Below, piece by piece: positions 49,247 through 57,942 of a stretch of 64,000 nucleotides of DNA. Within the stretch, counting starts at the first letter, position 1; each line of letters starts with the position of its first letter. Below the pieces are notes generated by a model. The model did no database searches. It worked only from the letters and a program-made list of their open reading frames with translations, and was not told the DNA's origin. The DNA comes from Bog-756 sp963734435 (GTDB lineage: Bacteria > Actinomycetota > Acidimicrobiia > Acidimicrobiales > RAAP-2): positions 186,001-250,000 of the forward strand of contig CAVTHA010000009.1 in NCBI GenBank assembly GCA_963734435.1, in the 5' to 3' direction. The position numbers and the translations under genes were made by a program.

Positions 49247-49973
49247 GATCGCCGGCACTACTCGTCCTGCCAGTCGAACGGGACCGTGGCTCTTCCCCGT
49301 CCCCGGCGCCATCCGCCGTCGGTCGCCGGCCCGCGGCCCCCTCGCCCGACGCCGCCGCCGCCGCCCGCGCCGCATCGTGGGCGGCGGTGATGAATTCGCG
49401 CAGCTTGACCGGGTCCTTCACTCCCGGAGAGGCCTCGACGCCGCTGGCCACGTCCACTCCCCAGGGGCGGAGGTGGCTGATGGCGGCCCCCACGTTCTCG
49501 GCGCGCAGGCCGCCCGACACGATGAGCCGGCCCGGATCGGCCACCCCTTCGGCCAGGCGCCAGTCGAAGAGCTCTCCCGAGCCCGGGCTGGACCCGTCGA
49601 TGAGCAGCAGCTCGGCTCCGTACTCCTCGAAGCGCCCGATGTTGCGGTGACCGGCCGGGAAGGCCTTGATCGTCCACCGGGCCCGGCTCGCCACCCAGCG
49701 GGTGTCCTCCACCGATTCGAACCCGTGGAGCTGCACGGCGGTGAGGCCGATCTGGTTGGCGATCTCGACGACTCGCTGGGGCGCCTCGTCCCGGAACACG
49801 CCCACCGTCACCGTCTCGTGCGGGAGGCGCTTCACGATGTCACCCACAGCAACAGCAGACATCTGCCGCGGGGAGGGGGCGAAGACGAATCCCACCGCGG
49901 CCGCCCCCATCCCCACGGCCAACAAGGCGTCGGCCTCCGAAGTGATCCCGCAGATCTTGACGAACACTCCCAT
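49239..49973 (-). CDS. trpF: Phosphoribosylanthranilate isomerase
   Basis: Amadori isomerase of tryptophan synthesis. MGVFVKICGITSEADA holds the catalytic Cys, the catalytic Asp is in ELLLIDGSSPGSGELFDW, with LSG-type LIVSGGLRAENV and the phosphate site DVASGVEASPGVKDP. The fold ends near residue 205; about 40 extra residues, Gly/Arg/Ser-rich, overlap the 5' end of trpB. Lies 32 bp after trpC. Confidence 0.94.
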   Translation of the reverse strand: MGVFVKICGITSEADALLAVGMGAAAVGFVFAPSPRQMSAVAVGDIVKRLPHETVTVGVFRDEAPQRVVEIANQIGLTAVQLHGFESVEDTRWVASRARWTIKAFPAGHRNIGRFEEYGAELLLIDGSSPGSGELFDWRLAEGVADPGRLIVSGGLRAENVGAAISHLRPWGVDVASGVEASPGVKDPVKLREFITAAHDAARAAAAASGEGAAGRRPTADGAGDGEEPRSRSTGRTSSAGDHG

Positions 49974-50005
49974 CCTGTCGGCCGGCGCCGTCGAAGGCGA
50001 TCACG

Positions 50006-50791
50006 TCAGGCTCCGAGCAACTCGGCCACGGCCACCCGGCGGTCCGGCGAACGCAGCAGTGTCTCCCCCACCAGTACGGCGTGGTAGCCGGATTCGGCCA
50101 ACCGGCGGACGTCCTGCCGCCCGGCGATGCCCGACTCCGCCACGGTCACCGTGTCGGTCGGGATGGCCTCTCGGAGCATCGAGCGCCCGCTCGGGTCGAC
50201 TTCGAAGGTGCCCAGGTCGCGCTGGTTCACACCGATCAGATCGGCTCCGGCCGCCACCGCCCGTTTGAGCTCGTCGGCGTCGTGCACCTCGACCAGGGCC
50301 GCCAGCGACAGCCGGCCGGCGAGCTCGATCAACGACTCGAGCTCGGTATCGGACAGGGCGGCCACGATGAGCAGCACGGCGTCGGCTCCCATGGTGCGAG
50401 CGTCGCAGACGTCGAGGGGGCCGACGGTGAAGTCCTTGCGCAGGACCGGGATCGAGCAGGCGGTGCGGGCCGCGTCCAGGTCGTCGGCCCGGCCGCCGAA
50501 GAAGTCGACATCGGTCAGCACCGAGAGGCAGGCTGCGCCCCCCGCCTCGTATTCGACGGCCACCCGGGCGGGATCGAGGTCGGGATCGAGGTCCCCCTTC
50601 GACGGCGAGCGGCGTTTGATCTCGGCGATCACCGCCACCCCGTCCCGACCGGCCGCGGTCCGGATGGCGTGGTCGAACGACCGGACGGGGCCGGATCCGG
50701 CGGCCTGCCCGATGGCGGCTTCGAGGTCGCGATCGTCGAGAGCAGCGTGAGCCCGGTGAGCGGCGAGAATCGTCTCGAGATAGGCGGGCAT
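50006..50791 (-). CDS. trpC: Indole-3-glycerol phosphate synthase
   Basis: Closes the indole ring from CdRP. TIM barrel with AVIAEIKRRSPSKGDL (two catalytic Lys), SVLTDVDFFGG, VLRKDFTV (catalytic Lys), IGVNQRDLGTFEVD and VAESGIAGRQDV. 261 residues from ATG 50791. First gene of the trpC-F-B-A run, divergent from the response regulator with a 103-bp gap that should hold its promoter. Unlike many actinobacteria, trpE is not adjacent but 5.6 kb away on the same strand. Confidence 0.96.
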   Translation of the reverse strand: MPAYLETILAAHRAHAALDDRDLEAAIGQAAGSGPVRSFDHAIRTAAGRDGVAVIAEIKRRSPSKGDLDPDLDPARVAVEYEAGGAACLSVLTDVDFFGGRADDLDAARTACSIPVLRKDFTVGPLDVCDARTMGADAVLLIVAALSDTELESLIELAGRLSLAALVEVHDADELKRAVAAGADLIGVNQRDLGTFEVDPSGRSMLREAIPTDTVTVAESGIAGRQDVRRLAESGYHAVLVGETLLRSPDRRVAVAELLGA

Positions 50792-50894
50792 GGCTGTTCG
50801 ATGCTACCAACGATGGTCTGGCGGCCCTCCTGGCCCGATCACACTTTCCTAACCTTGCCGGACGAACCGGCCGGCGCGGTGGCAGGCTGGTGAG
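50792..50894. promoter_or_regulatory. Divergent region trpC / response regulator
   Basis: About 100 bp between outward-facing genes, AT-richer than flanks (gatcacactttcctaaccttg). tttcctaac may include a -10-like element for the plus strand. No hairpin or known operator is seen. Confidence 0.3.
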
Positions 50895-51583
50895 ATGGGC
50901 GGCCAGGACACATTGGTGGTCATCGAGGACGACCATCACATCTCGGACCTGGTCGCCATGTACCTCCGCCGGGACGGATTCCGGGTCCTCCAGACTGACG
51001 ACGGTCAGGCCGGGCTTGGACCTCGTGGACCGGGAGCATCCGCGAGCTGGTCATCGTGGACATCGGGCTGCCCGGCGACCTCGACGGGTTCGACGTGTGC
51101 CGCCGGCTGCGGAAGCGACAAGCGACGTCGCCCGTCATCATCCTCACCGCCCGCGACGACGAGGTCGACCGGGTCCTCGGTCTCGAGCTCGGCGCGGACG
51201 ACTACGTCACCAAGCCCTTCTCCGCCCCGTGAGCTGGTGGCACGGGTCCACGCCATCCTGCGCCGGACCGCACTGGCCGACGCTCCCGCGGACCCACTCG
51301 ATCATCGAGCTGAACGGCATCGTCGATCGACACCGGTCGGCGTGAGGTCCGCCTGGGGGGCGACGTGGTACCGCTCGCCACCCGCGAGTTCGATCTGCTG
51401 GCCTATCTGGCCGACAACCGCGGCCTGGCCCTGTCGCGGCGCCAGCTCCTCGACGGGGTGTGGGGCGACGACTGGTACGGCGACGAACGGACCGTCGACG
51501 TCCACGTCCGCCAGCTCCGAAAGAAGCTCGGGGACGACCTGCCCCTCGCCACGGTGTGGGGCGTGGGCTACCGCTTGGGATGA
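50895..51583 (+). CDS. OmpR/PhoB-family response regulator (five frameshifts)
   Basis: Two-component regulator. Receiver: VVIEDDHHISDL (acidic pair), phospho-Asp in VIVDIGLPGDLDGFD, ILTARDDEVDRV and KPF. Winged-helix DNA-binding domain: PLATREFDLLAYLADN, LSRRQLLDGVWG, RTVDVHVRQLRKKLG and VWGVGYRLG. These pieces lie in successive frames because of five single extra bases near 51015 (gggcttgg), 51038 (catccgcgag), 51225-51229 (tccgccccg), 51290-51294 (gacccactcg) and 51328-51331 (atcgtcgatc). With all five removed a normal 227-residue protein results. No other inactivating change is seen. The stop overlaps the first 21-nt repeat before the kinase gene. Confidence 0.8.
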
Positions 51584-51674
51584 GGCCGGGTACGACAGGG
51601 ATGAGGCCGGGTACGACAGGGATGAGGCCGGGTGCGACAGGGACGAGGCCGGGTGCGACAGGGACGAGGCCGGG
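51580..51674. repeat. 21-nt tandem repeat between the response regulator and the histidine kinase
   Basis: Four full units (51580-51600, 51601-51621, 51622-51642, 51643-51663) and a half unit (51664-51674) lead directly into the kinase ATG at 51675. Each unit opens with atgaggccggg (acgaggccggg in the last ones), the same string that surrounds the kinase start, and continues with t(a/g)cgacaggg. In the kinase frame they read DEAGYDR repeats; in the frame of the first ATG they read MRPGTTG. Confidence 0.95.
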
Positions 51675-53252
51675 ATGAGGCGCCGGATCACCGTGGCCAT
51701 CCTGGTGCTCGTGGCCGCCACCCTGCTCGTCACCTTCGCCGGAAGCTTCTACTTCGTCCGTCGGGCCGTCATCACCACCGCCCAACAGGAGCTCGCCGGC
51801 CAGGCGGCGGCCACCGCGCATCAAATCTCGAGCAGTCCCGACATCACCCGGGCCACCTTCCGGCGCGAGCTGACCGTGATCGCCGACGCCGGAGCGTTCG
51901 CCGGCATCGACGTGGTGGGCCTTTATCCCGACGGGACGATCAAGGGGCAACTCCCTGCCGGCGTCACAGCCGCCATGCTCGACGTTCACCTTCTCCAACA
52001 AGGCAGGCAGGTTTCCGGGCACACCGCTGGCCTGCTGGCCTATTCCGCCGTGCCCACCCCGCTGGCTCGAGTCAAGGGTTTCGTCCCCGTGGTGGTCATC
52101 ACCAGGCAGATCCACAATCCGATCAGCGGAGTCCGCTACTTCCTCCTGGTCGGGGCCATCGGTCTCCTCATCGCTGCCCTGGTCGCCGCCGGGCTGGCCC
52201 GGCGGCTGACCCGACCTCTGGTGTCGGCGGTGAACACCACGCGGCGCATCGCCTCGGGAGACCTCGACGCCACCATGCCCTTCGGCCGGCACGACGATCC
52301 TGAGTTCGCCCAACTGGCCGAGGCGATCAACACCATGGGCGCCGATCTGGTCCGGGCCAGGGACCAGGAGCGCCAGTTCATCCTCAGCGTCTCCCATGAG
52401 CTGCGCACTCCGCTCACCTCGATCCGCGGTTACGCCGACGCCATCATCGACGAGGCCACCGACGATCCCCAAACTGCGGCCGCAGTCATCAGTGCCGAGG
52501 CCGGCCGGCTCGAACGCCTCGTTCAGGATCTGCTCGACCTGGCCCGCCTGGACGCCGACCGCTTCTCGCTGGACCTCCGGACCGTCGACGGGGCGGCGGT
52601 CGCTGCCCAAGTGGTCGAGGGCTTCCGCCCCCGGGCCGCAGATCTCGGGCTGGACCTGGTCGTGGCCCCCGGCTCCGACCAACCCCTGTGGGTGGTGGCC
52701 GACCCGGACCGGCTCGGCCAGATCGTGGCCAACCTGGTGGAGAACGCCTCGTCCTTTGCCAGGCACCGGATCGACATCGGAACGGGTCGGGTGGGCGGCG
52801 AGCCCGTGGTCTGGGTAGCCGACGACGGCCCCGGCATCCCACCCGATCAGACCTCCCAGGTGTTCGAGCGTCACTTCGTCTCCGACCGGGTTAGCGGGCG
52901 ACGAGTCGGATCGGGCCTCGGCCTGGCCATCGTGTCCGAGCTCGCCGCAGCCATGGGGGCGACGGTCCGGGCCGAGTCACCCCTGACCGGCGGTCGGGGG
53001 ACGCGGATGGTGATCGGGCTGCGGGCCGCACCGCCGGGATCCGGAGAGCCACCCGGGCGTCTGCCGCCTCCCGGATCGGCCGCCATCGCTCCCGGCTCCG
53101 CTTCGCCGGTCCTGGCGTCAGCAACCCCCGCGCCGGCGGTGCCCGCGCCCGCGGTCCCTCCACCTCAGGCCCTGCCTGTCCCCGAGGCCGGCGCCATCGG
53201 CCCGGTACCGGGGGACGGCGCCACATTGACCGGAGGGCCCTCGCCAGAATGA
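51675..53252 (+). CDS. Sensor histidine kinase
   Basis: Membrane two-component kinase, partner of the regulator just upstream. Helix 1 (ITVAILVLVAATLLVTFAGS), an extracytoplasmic sensor of about 120 residues, helix 2 (YFLLVGAIGLLIAALVAAGL), HAMP (RRLTRPLVSAVNTTRRIASG), dimerisation box SVSHELRTPLTSIRGY (His241), N box ANLVENASSFAR, G1 VADDGPGIPP and G2 GSGLGLAIVSELA. A Pro/Ala-rich tail of about 75 residues follows the ATPase fold. ATG 51675 is chosen as the first Met before helix 1; the frame is open far upstream through the regulator gene, but that is an artefact of repeats and high GC. Confidence 0.92.
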   Translation: MRRRITVAILVLVAATLLVTFAGSFYFVRRAVITTAQQELAGQAAATAHQISSSPDITRATFRRELTVIADAGAFAGIDVVGLYPDGTIKGQLPAGVTAAMLDVHLLQQGRQVSGHTAGLLAYSAVPTPLARVKGFVPVVVITRQIHNPISGVRYFLLVGAIGLLIAALVAAGLARRLTRPLVSAVNTTRRIASGDLDATMPFGRHDDPEFAQLAEAINTMGADLVRARDQERQFILSVSHELRTPLTSIRGYADAIIDEATDDPQTAAAVISAEAGRLERLVQDLLDLARLDADRFSLDLRTVDGAAVAAQVVEGFRPRAADLGLDLVVAPGSDQPLWVVADPDRLGQIVANLVENASSFARHRIDIGTGRVGGEPVVWVADDGPGIPPDQTSQVFERHFVSDRVSGRRVGSGLGLAIVSELAAAMGATVRAESPLTGGRGTRMVIGLRAAPPGSGEPPGRLPPPGSAAIAPGSASPVLASATPAPAVPAPAVPPPQALPVPEAGAIGPVPGDGATLTGGPSPE

Positions 53253-53261
53253 GAGCCGCCC

Positions 53262-54061
53262 ATGGATGACATCCTGCTCGTGACGGGGGCGTCGGCCGGG
53301 ATCGGCCGAGCCTGCGCCGAGCGCATGTACCAGCAAGGATGGATCGTGTTCGGGGCCTCGCGCCGGGGGACGTCGTCGGGCGGATGGCAGCCGGTGACCA
53401 TGGACGTGGATGACGACGACTCGGTCACGGCGGGTATGGCCTCAGTGATCGGAGACCACGGTCGACTCGATGCCCTGGTGGCCTGCGCCGGATGGGGACT
53501 CGCCGGGCCGGTGGAGCGCACACCGATGGACGAGGCCCGAGCCCAGCTCGAGACCAATTTTGGGGAGCCGTGCGCGTGGTGCAGCACGCCCTGCCGCTCA
53601 TGCGGAGCCGACACCGCGGTCGCATCGTGCTCATGAGCTCCATCGGCGGCGTGGTCGGCCTGCCGTTCCAGGCCTTCTACAGCGCCAGCAAGTTCGCCCT
53701 CGAGGGTTATGCGGAATCCCTCGCCTACGAGGTTGCACCGTTCGGCATCCACGTGACGCTGGTCGAGCCGGGCAACGTGGCCACCGAGTTCACCGAACGC
53801 CGGCGGTCGATTCCGGCGTCGGCCGGTGACCCTGCCTATGCGGCCACGGCCGCCCGGGCCATCAGCACCATGGCCGAGGACGAGGCAAACGGGGTGGAAC
53901 CCGACCGGGTGGCGATGACGGTCCAGCGGGTGCTCGAGGCCCGTCGACCGCCCAGGCGGGCCTCGGTGGGCCGGCTCGACGAGCGGATCGGGATCATGGG
54001 CAAGCGGCTGCTCCCGTTCCGGCTGTTCGAGCGGGCGGCCAAAGGCAGCCTCGGCGTGTGA
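53262..54061 (+). CDS. Short-chain dehydrogenase/reductase (one frameshift)
   Basis: Classical SDR, substrate unknown. TGASAGIG (8-15), VACAGWG (NAG position reads CAG), LETNFWGAV, SSIGGVVG, and the catalytic FYSASKFALEGYAESLAYE with Tyr and Lys. The frame breaks in aattttgggg (53558-53567), where one base is missing: adding one t gives TNFWGAVRVVQ. This is the only clear one-base deletion among the frameshifts here. Corrected length 266 residues. It starts nine bases after the kinase stop and converges on the APH gene, 19 bp away. Confidence 0.82.
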
Positions 54062-54080
54062 CGCCGGATTCGGGGTCTGA

Positions 54081-55307
54081 CTAGAGGGCGACTCCGGCCC
54101 AGTAACTCCCGTCCAGCATGGCCCGCAGTGAATCCCGATGGATGATCAGGTCGTCGATGTCGTCAGGCGCCTCGGCTTCGCCGAAGAAGATGGAACGTTC
54201 GGTCACCCGGCGCATGATGACGCCGTGTCGCATGGCTGCGAAGGCGATATGCCAGGTGAGGTCGCCGGGCGGGCGGCCGGCGTGGTCGGCGTAGGAGGCC
54301 GCCACGTCCACCGGCCGGAACATGTCGGGTAGCCCAGGCGCACCCATCTGCACCGCCAGGTCCTGGAAGAAGAGATGGAGGTAGCACATCCAGCCGATGT
54401 CGACCTCGGGCGGCGCCACCGCGGCCATCTCCCAGTCGAACACCGCCACCACCCGGTGATCGCGGAACATCATGTTGCCGATGCGTCCATCGCCCCACGA
54501 GAGGGCGTCTGCCCCGACGTCAGCCGGCAGGTTGTCGCCCAGCCAGGCGAAGCACTCGGCCAGCAATGGGGATGGCCGGTCCTTGACCACCCAGTCGTGG
54601 TAGTCGCGCCAATGGCTCAGGCAGCGGTCGAGGGCGGTGGCGCCCGGTTGGTCGAGCTGCAGGAAGCCCAGGTCGTAGCGATCGGGGGTGATGGCATGAA
54701 TGCCGGCCAGCGCCTCGATGGCCGACTCCTGTAGGGCCCGGCGGTCGGCCTGGCTGGCGTCGAACACCCAGTTGTCACCGAACGTGTAGGGCATGACATC
54801 TGGAGGCACCAACCCGTCGATCCGTTCCATGACGAAGAACGGGCCGCCGAGCACTGCGGGGTCGGGCTCGTACCAAAATGTCTCGGGCACGGGTACCTTT
54901 GTTTCGGCTCGGACCAAACCCATCACCTGGAACTGCATGTCCAGGTCATAGGTGGTGAACACCGGGTAGTCGGTGGCCGGCGGCTCGATCCGGGCCACCA
55001 GCCGGCGCTCTACCGGAGCGCCCTCCTCCTCCCACCGGGCGGTGAACAACAAGGTCTCCGAGGACATGCCGTTGCTCTCGGGGCTCGATACCTGGCTGAT
55101 GGTCGGCGAACCGCCGGCGCGGACCGTGGTGCCCAGCCACCGCTCGAGCCGCTCCGCCAGCTCCTGCGGATCGCGGGTGGAGGTGGTGATGTGCTCCGCC
55201 TCCACGCCGGCCCGGCCCGCGGACCCCGGTGCGCTGGTGCCGCCGCCGCCGACGCCGGCGCCGACGCCGGCGACGCCGTGGTCAACCGTGGAATCATCGT
55301 CTGCCAT
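54081..55307 (-). CDS. Aminoglycoside-phosphotransferase (APH)-fold kinase
   Basis: Phosphotransferase family protein, 408 residues. The N-terminal lobe has ESNGMSSETLLFTARW and VARIEPP, where the nucleotide-binding Lys position reads Arg; the hinge is FFVMERIDGLVPP. The catalytic loop is LSWGDGRIGNMMF, with Trp in place of the usual His of HGD, then VFDWEMAAVAPPEVDIGW supplying the magnesium-binding Asp. Members with WGD loops act on metabolites or are related to ACAD10/choline-type kinases, not necessarily on antibiotics. The first 35 residues are a Gly/Val/Ala repeat. Last gene of the his-trpE-ygfZ run, 128 bp after ygfZ. Confidence 0.82.
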   Translation of the reverse strand: MADDDSTVDHGVAGVGAGVGGGGTSAPGSAGRAGVEAEHITTSTRDPQELAERLERWLGTTVRAGGSPTISQVSSPESNGMSSETLLFTARWEEEGAPVERRLVARIEPPATDYPVFTTYDLDMQFQVMGLVRAETKVPVPETFWYEPDPAVLGGPFFVMERIDGLVPPDVMPYTFGDNWVFDASQADRRALQESAIEALAGIHAITPDRYDLGFLQLDQPGATALDRCLSHWRDYHDWVVKDRPSPLLAECFAWLGDNLPADVGADALSWGDGRIGNMMFRDHRVVAVFDWEMAAVAPPEVDIGWMCYLHLFFQDLAVQMGAPGLPDMFRPVDVAASYADHAGRPPGDLTWHIAFAAMRHGVIMRRVTERSIFFGEAEAPDDIDDLIIHRDSLRAMLDGSYWAGVAL

Positions 55308-55435
55308 GCCTGGACGGCCCTCCCCCGGCGAGAGCGAACGGCCCTCCTCCGGTCAGACGGAAGGTCTACCACCTCGCCTGCCGCCCGGCGCCGGGCCGGC
55401 GCCGGAGGCCGGTGCAGAGGGCCGGCCCGGCGGCG

Positions 55436-56398
55436 TCAGGCGAACAACGGCAAGGAGCGGGCCTCGGCCGGCCAGGTCTCGTCGCCCGGGGCTGACCGGA
55501 GCAGCACCGGATCGGGAGGTTCGACCCGGCGATGCAGCATGGCGAGCGCCACGCTCGCCCGGAGCCCCGGAGACCAGGCCACCGACGTGAGCTGCCCCAC
55601 CTCGTCCGCGCCGTCCGCGGTCAGTACGGCCGACCCCACGGCGGGCAGGTCCTCCGGTCCGTGGTCGCCGCCGACCGTGTGGACCACCACGCCCCTGAGC
55701 CGGCGGGCCACCTTCGAACCCCGGGCGTCGAGCCTGGCCACCAGCTCCTGACCGGTGAAGCAGCCCTTGGTGAACGAGACGGTTCGCTCCACCAGGCCCG
55801 TTTCAGCCGGGATGCTCCCTTCGAGGGCGTCCCGGCCACCGACGGGGATCCCGGCCTCGATCCGCAACGCCTCCCAGGCCTCATCGCCGCAAAGCACCGC
55901 CCCAGGATCGACCCAGCGGGCGAGCTCGGACGGTGCCGCGCCGAGCAGGTCCAGACCGGCGAGACCCGGCCAGTCCACCGGCAACACGAACGGGGGCGAA
56001 CCGACGACGGCGTCTGACGCACCCGGGCCGCGCACCGCCACGCAGGCCCACCCGTCGAGGAGGCGGATCTCGACCTTCATGCGGAGGCGGAAGCGCTCGA
56101 GGCGGGCGACCACCACCGGGCCGGACCCCGGATCGGCGTCGATCACGAACCCACCGTCCCCGGACCGGCTCACCCGGATGAACGCGTCGATCTTGCCCTG
56201 GGGGCTGAGCAGCAGCGAGTCGGTGGTGGCACCCGGTCGCAGACCGGCCACGTCCTGGCTGCACTGGCCCTGGAGATAGGGCTCGGCATCAGCCCCGGAC
56301 ACCGACACGACGTCGCGTTGGAGGATGTGCACGGCCGCCGTCGACCGGGCGGCCGCGTACTGGTCGGCCACCGGCGTGGCTGTGCTCGGCTGGTTCAC
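55436..56398 (-). CDS. ygfZ: Folate-binding YgfZ-family protein
   Basis: Tetrahydrofolate-dependent helper of Fe-S cluster enzymes, aminomethyltransferase fold. The signature KGCFTGQELVARLD with its conserved Cys is at about 225-240, and LQRDVVSVSGADAEPYLQGQCSQD is the typical N-terminal segment. From GTG 56398, which overlaps the trpE stop (GTGA), it has 320 residues; the frame is open 20 codons further upstream inside trpE. Coupling to trpE is structural; a functional link is not obvious. Confidence 0.92.
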   Translation of the reverse strand: MNQPSTATPVADQYAAARSTAAVHILQRDVVSVSGADAEPYLQGQCSQDVAGLRPGATTDSLLLSPQGKIDAFIRVSRSGDGGFVIDADPGSGPVVVARLERFRLRMKVEIRLLDGWACVAVRGPGASDAVVGSPPFVLPVDWPGLAGLDLLGAAPSELARWVDPGAVLCGDEAWEALRIEAGIPVGGRDALEGSIPAETGLVERTVSFTKGCFTGQELVARLDARGSKVARRLRGVVVHTVGGDHGPEDLPAVGSAVLTADGADEVGQLTSVAWSPGLRASVALAMLHRRVEPPDPVLLRSAPGDETWPAEARSLPLFA

Positions 56399-57942
56399 GG
56401 CTCGACGGCTCTGGCCATCGCCACCGCCGCCAACAAGGCGGCCGCCTTGTCGGAGCACTCGGCGTCCTCCGCCTTCGGATCGCTGTCGGCCACGATGCCG
56501 GCGCCCGCCTGGACCGACGCGCTCCCGTCGGGAGAGACGGTCATGGTCCGGATGGCGATGGCGGTGTCGAGGTTGCCCGAGAAGTCGAGGTAGCCGACGA
56601 CCCCGCCGTACACGCCCCGCTTGGTGGGCTCGAGATCGTCGATGATCTCCATGGCCCGTACCTTCGGAGCTCCCGACAGGGTGCCGGCGGGCAGGGTGGC
56701 CCGCAACACGTCGATGGGCCCTTGGCCGGGTGCCAGGCGCCCCGAGACCTGCGAGGTGAGGTGCATGATGTGGCTGTAGCGCTCGACCACCATCAGCTCG
56801 TCCACCGTCTCGGTGCCGAACGAGACCACCCGGCCGACGTCGTTGCGGGCCAGGTCCACCAACATGACGTGCTCAGCCCGTTCCTTGGGGTCCTCCACCA
56901 ACTCGCCCTCCAGACGGCCGTCCTCCTCGGGCGTCGCACCCCGTCTCCTGGAGCCGGCGATGGGGCGCGAGATGACCGTTCCGTCGCGCAGCCTCACCAT
57001 GGGCTCGGGCGACGCGCCCACCACCGTCACCTCGGGGAACCGCAGGAAGTACAGGTAGGGGCTCGGGTTGACCAGCCGCAGCACCCGGTAGACATCGAAG
57101 GGGTCGGCGTCGAGGGCGCCCACGTCGAATCGCTGGGACAGCACCACCTGGAAGACATCGCCCGCCACCACGTGGTCCTTGGCCACCCCCACCGCCTCCT
57201 CGAAGAGGGCGCTCGACATGGTGCGGCGCACATCGGAAGGTGGGCCGCTCTCGGCGGGCAGGGGCCGCGGCTGGTGCTCGAGCGGCCGGAAGCAGTCGGC
57301 CCCCAGCTGGTCCAGCCTGGCGGTGGCCCGGGCGTGGGCGTCGTCCAACTGGGCGTCGCCCCAGTCGGGCTCGATGACCACGTTGTCGACCAGGACCACC
57401 CGCTGGCGCCAGTGATCGAACGCCGCCACCTGGCCGATGACCGCCAGCACGGCATCAGGGTGGCCGAGGTCGTCGGGAGGCGGACCGGGCAGGTGCTCTA
57501 CCTCCCGAACCACGTCGTAGCCCAGGTAGCCGACCAGTCCGGCATGGAGCGGGGGCAGATCGGGCAATTCCGGGGCGTCGAAGACGTCGAGCAAGACCTC
57601 GAGGGCGCGCAACACGCCGTGGTCGCCGGTGACCCGACCGTCGGTGATGGCGTCGAGGTCGACAGTGCCCGCGGTCGACACCCGATGGCCACGGGCGGTG
57701 ATGGTGGCCAGTGGATTGCGGCCGACGAACGAATACCGGCCCCAACGCTCGCCCCCTTCCACCGACTCCAGGAGGAAGACGGGTTGGTCCGATCCGTGGA
57801 CCATCTGGAGGTAGGCGGCCACCGGGGTCAGGGTGTCGGCCACCAGCTCGCGCCACACCGGCACCACCCGGTGCTTGCGGGCGAGAGTGCGGAACCCAGA
57901 CGGGCCCGGCCCCGTCTGGGTTCCGGCGGCCGACCGGGTCAT
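56395..57942 (-). CDS. trpE: Anthranilate synthase component I
   Basis: Converts chorismate to anthranilate using ammonia from TrpG. 515 residues. The feedback-binding motif LLES is present (VFLLESVEGGERWGRYSF), as are FFEEAV-like ALFEEAVGVAKDHVVAGDVFQ, PSPYLYFLRF, PIAGSRRRG, HVMLVDLARND, TLPAGTLSGAPKVRAMEIID and QAGAGIVADSDP. ATG 57942 overlaps the hisI stop (ATGA). A 14-bp perfect inverted repeat lies over codons 7-18. The partner amidotransferase gene is not in the window. Confidence 0.97.
   Translation of the reverse strand: MTRSAAGTQTGPGPSGFRTLARKHRVVPVWRELVADTLTPVAAYLQMVHGSDQPVFLLESVEGGERWGRYSFVGRNPLATITARGHRVSTAGTVDLDAITDGRVTGDHGVLRALEVLLDVFDAPELPDLPPLHAGLVGYLGYDVVREVEHLPGPPPDDLGHPDAVLAVIGQVAAFDHWRQRVVLVDNVVIEPDWGDAQLDDAHARATARLDQLGADCFRPLEHQPRPLPAESGPPSDVRRTMSSALFEEAVGVAKDHVVAGDVFQVVLSQRFDVGALDADPFDVYRVLRLVNPSPYLYFLRFPEVTVVGASPEPMVRLRDGTVISRPIAGSRRRGATPEEDGRLEGELVEDPKERAEHVMLVDLARNDVGRVVSFGTETVDELMVVERYSHIMHLTSQVSGRLAPGQGPIDVLRATLPAGTLSGAPKVRAMEIIDDLEPTKRGVYGGVVGYLDFSGNLDTAIAIRTMTVSPDGSASVQAGAGIVADSDPKAEDAECSDKAAALLAAVAMARAVEP
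57891..57924 (-). promoter_or_regulatory. Perfect 14-bp hairpin at the 5' end of trpE
   Basis: ggaacccagacggg (57891-57904) and cccgtctgggttcc (57911-57924) are exact reverse complements around the 6-base loop cccggc. In the trpE mRNA this stem starts about 18 bases after the ATG. Its stability and position suggest control of trpE translation or transcript continuation; no U-run follows, so it is not a classical terminator. It may also be coincidental, since it encodes GTQTGPGPSGFR. Confidence 0.55.

Noticed and set aside
50895..53252. A single 785-codon open frame that would fuse the response regulator and histidine kinase
   Set aside because: Only short pieces of the regulator are in this frame; the conserved receiver and DNA-binding motifs are in other frames. 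The stretch reads through because of high GC and the 21-nt repeat, not as a true hybrid kinase.
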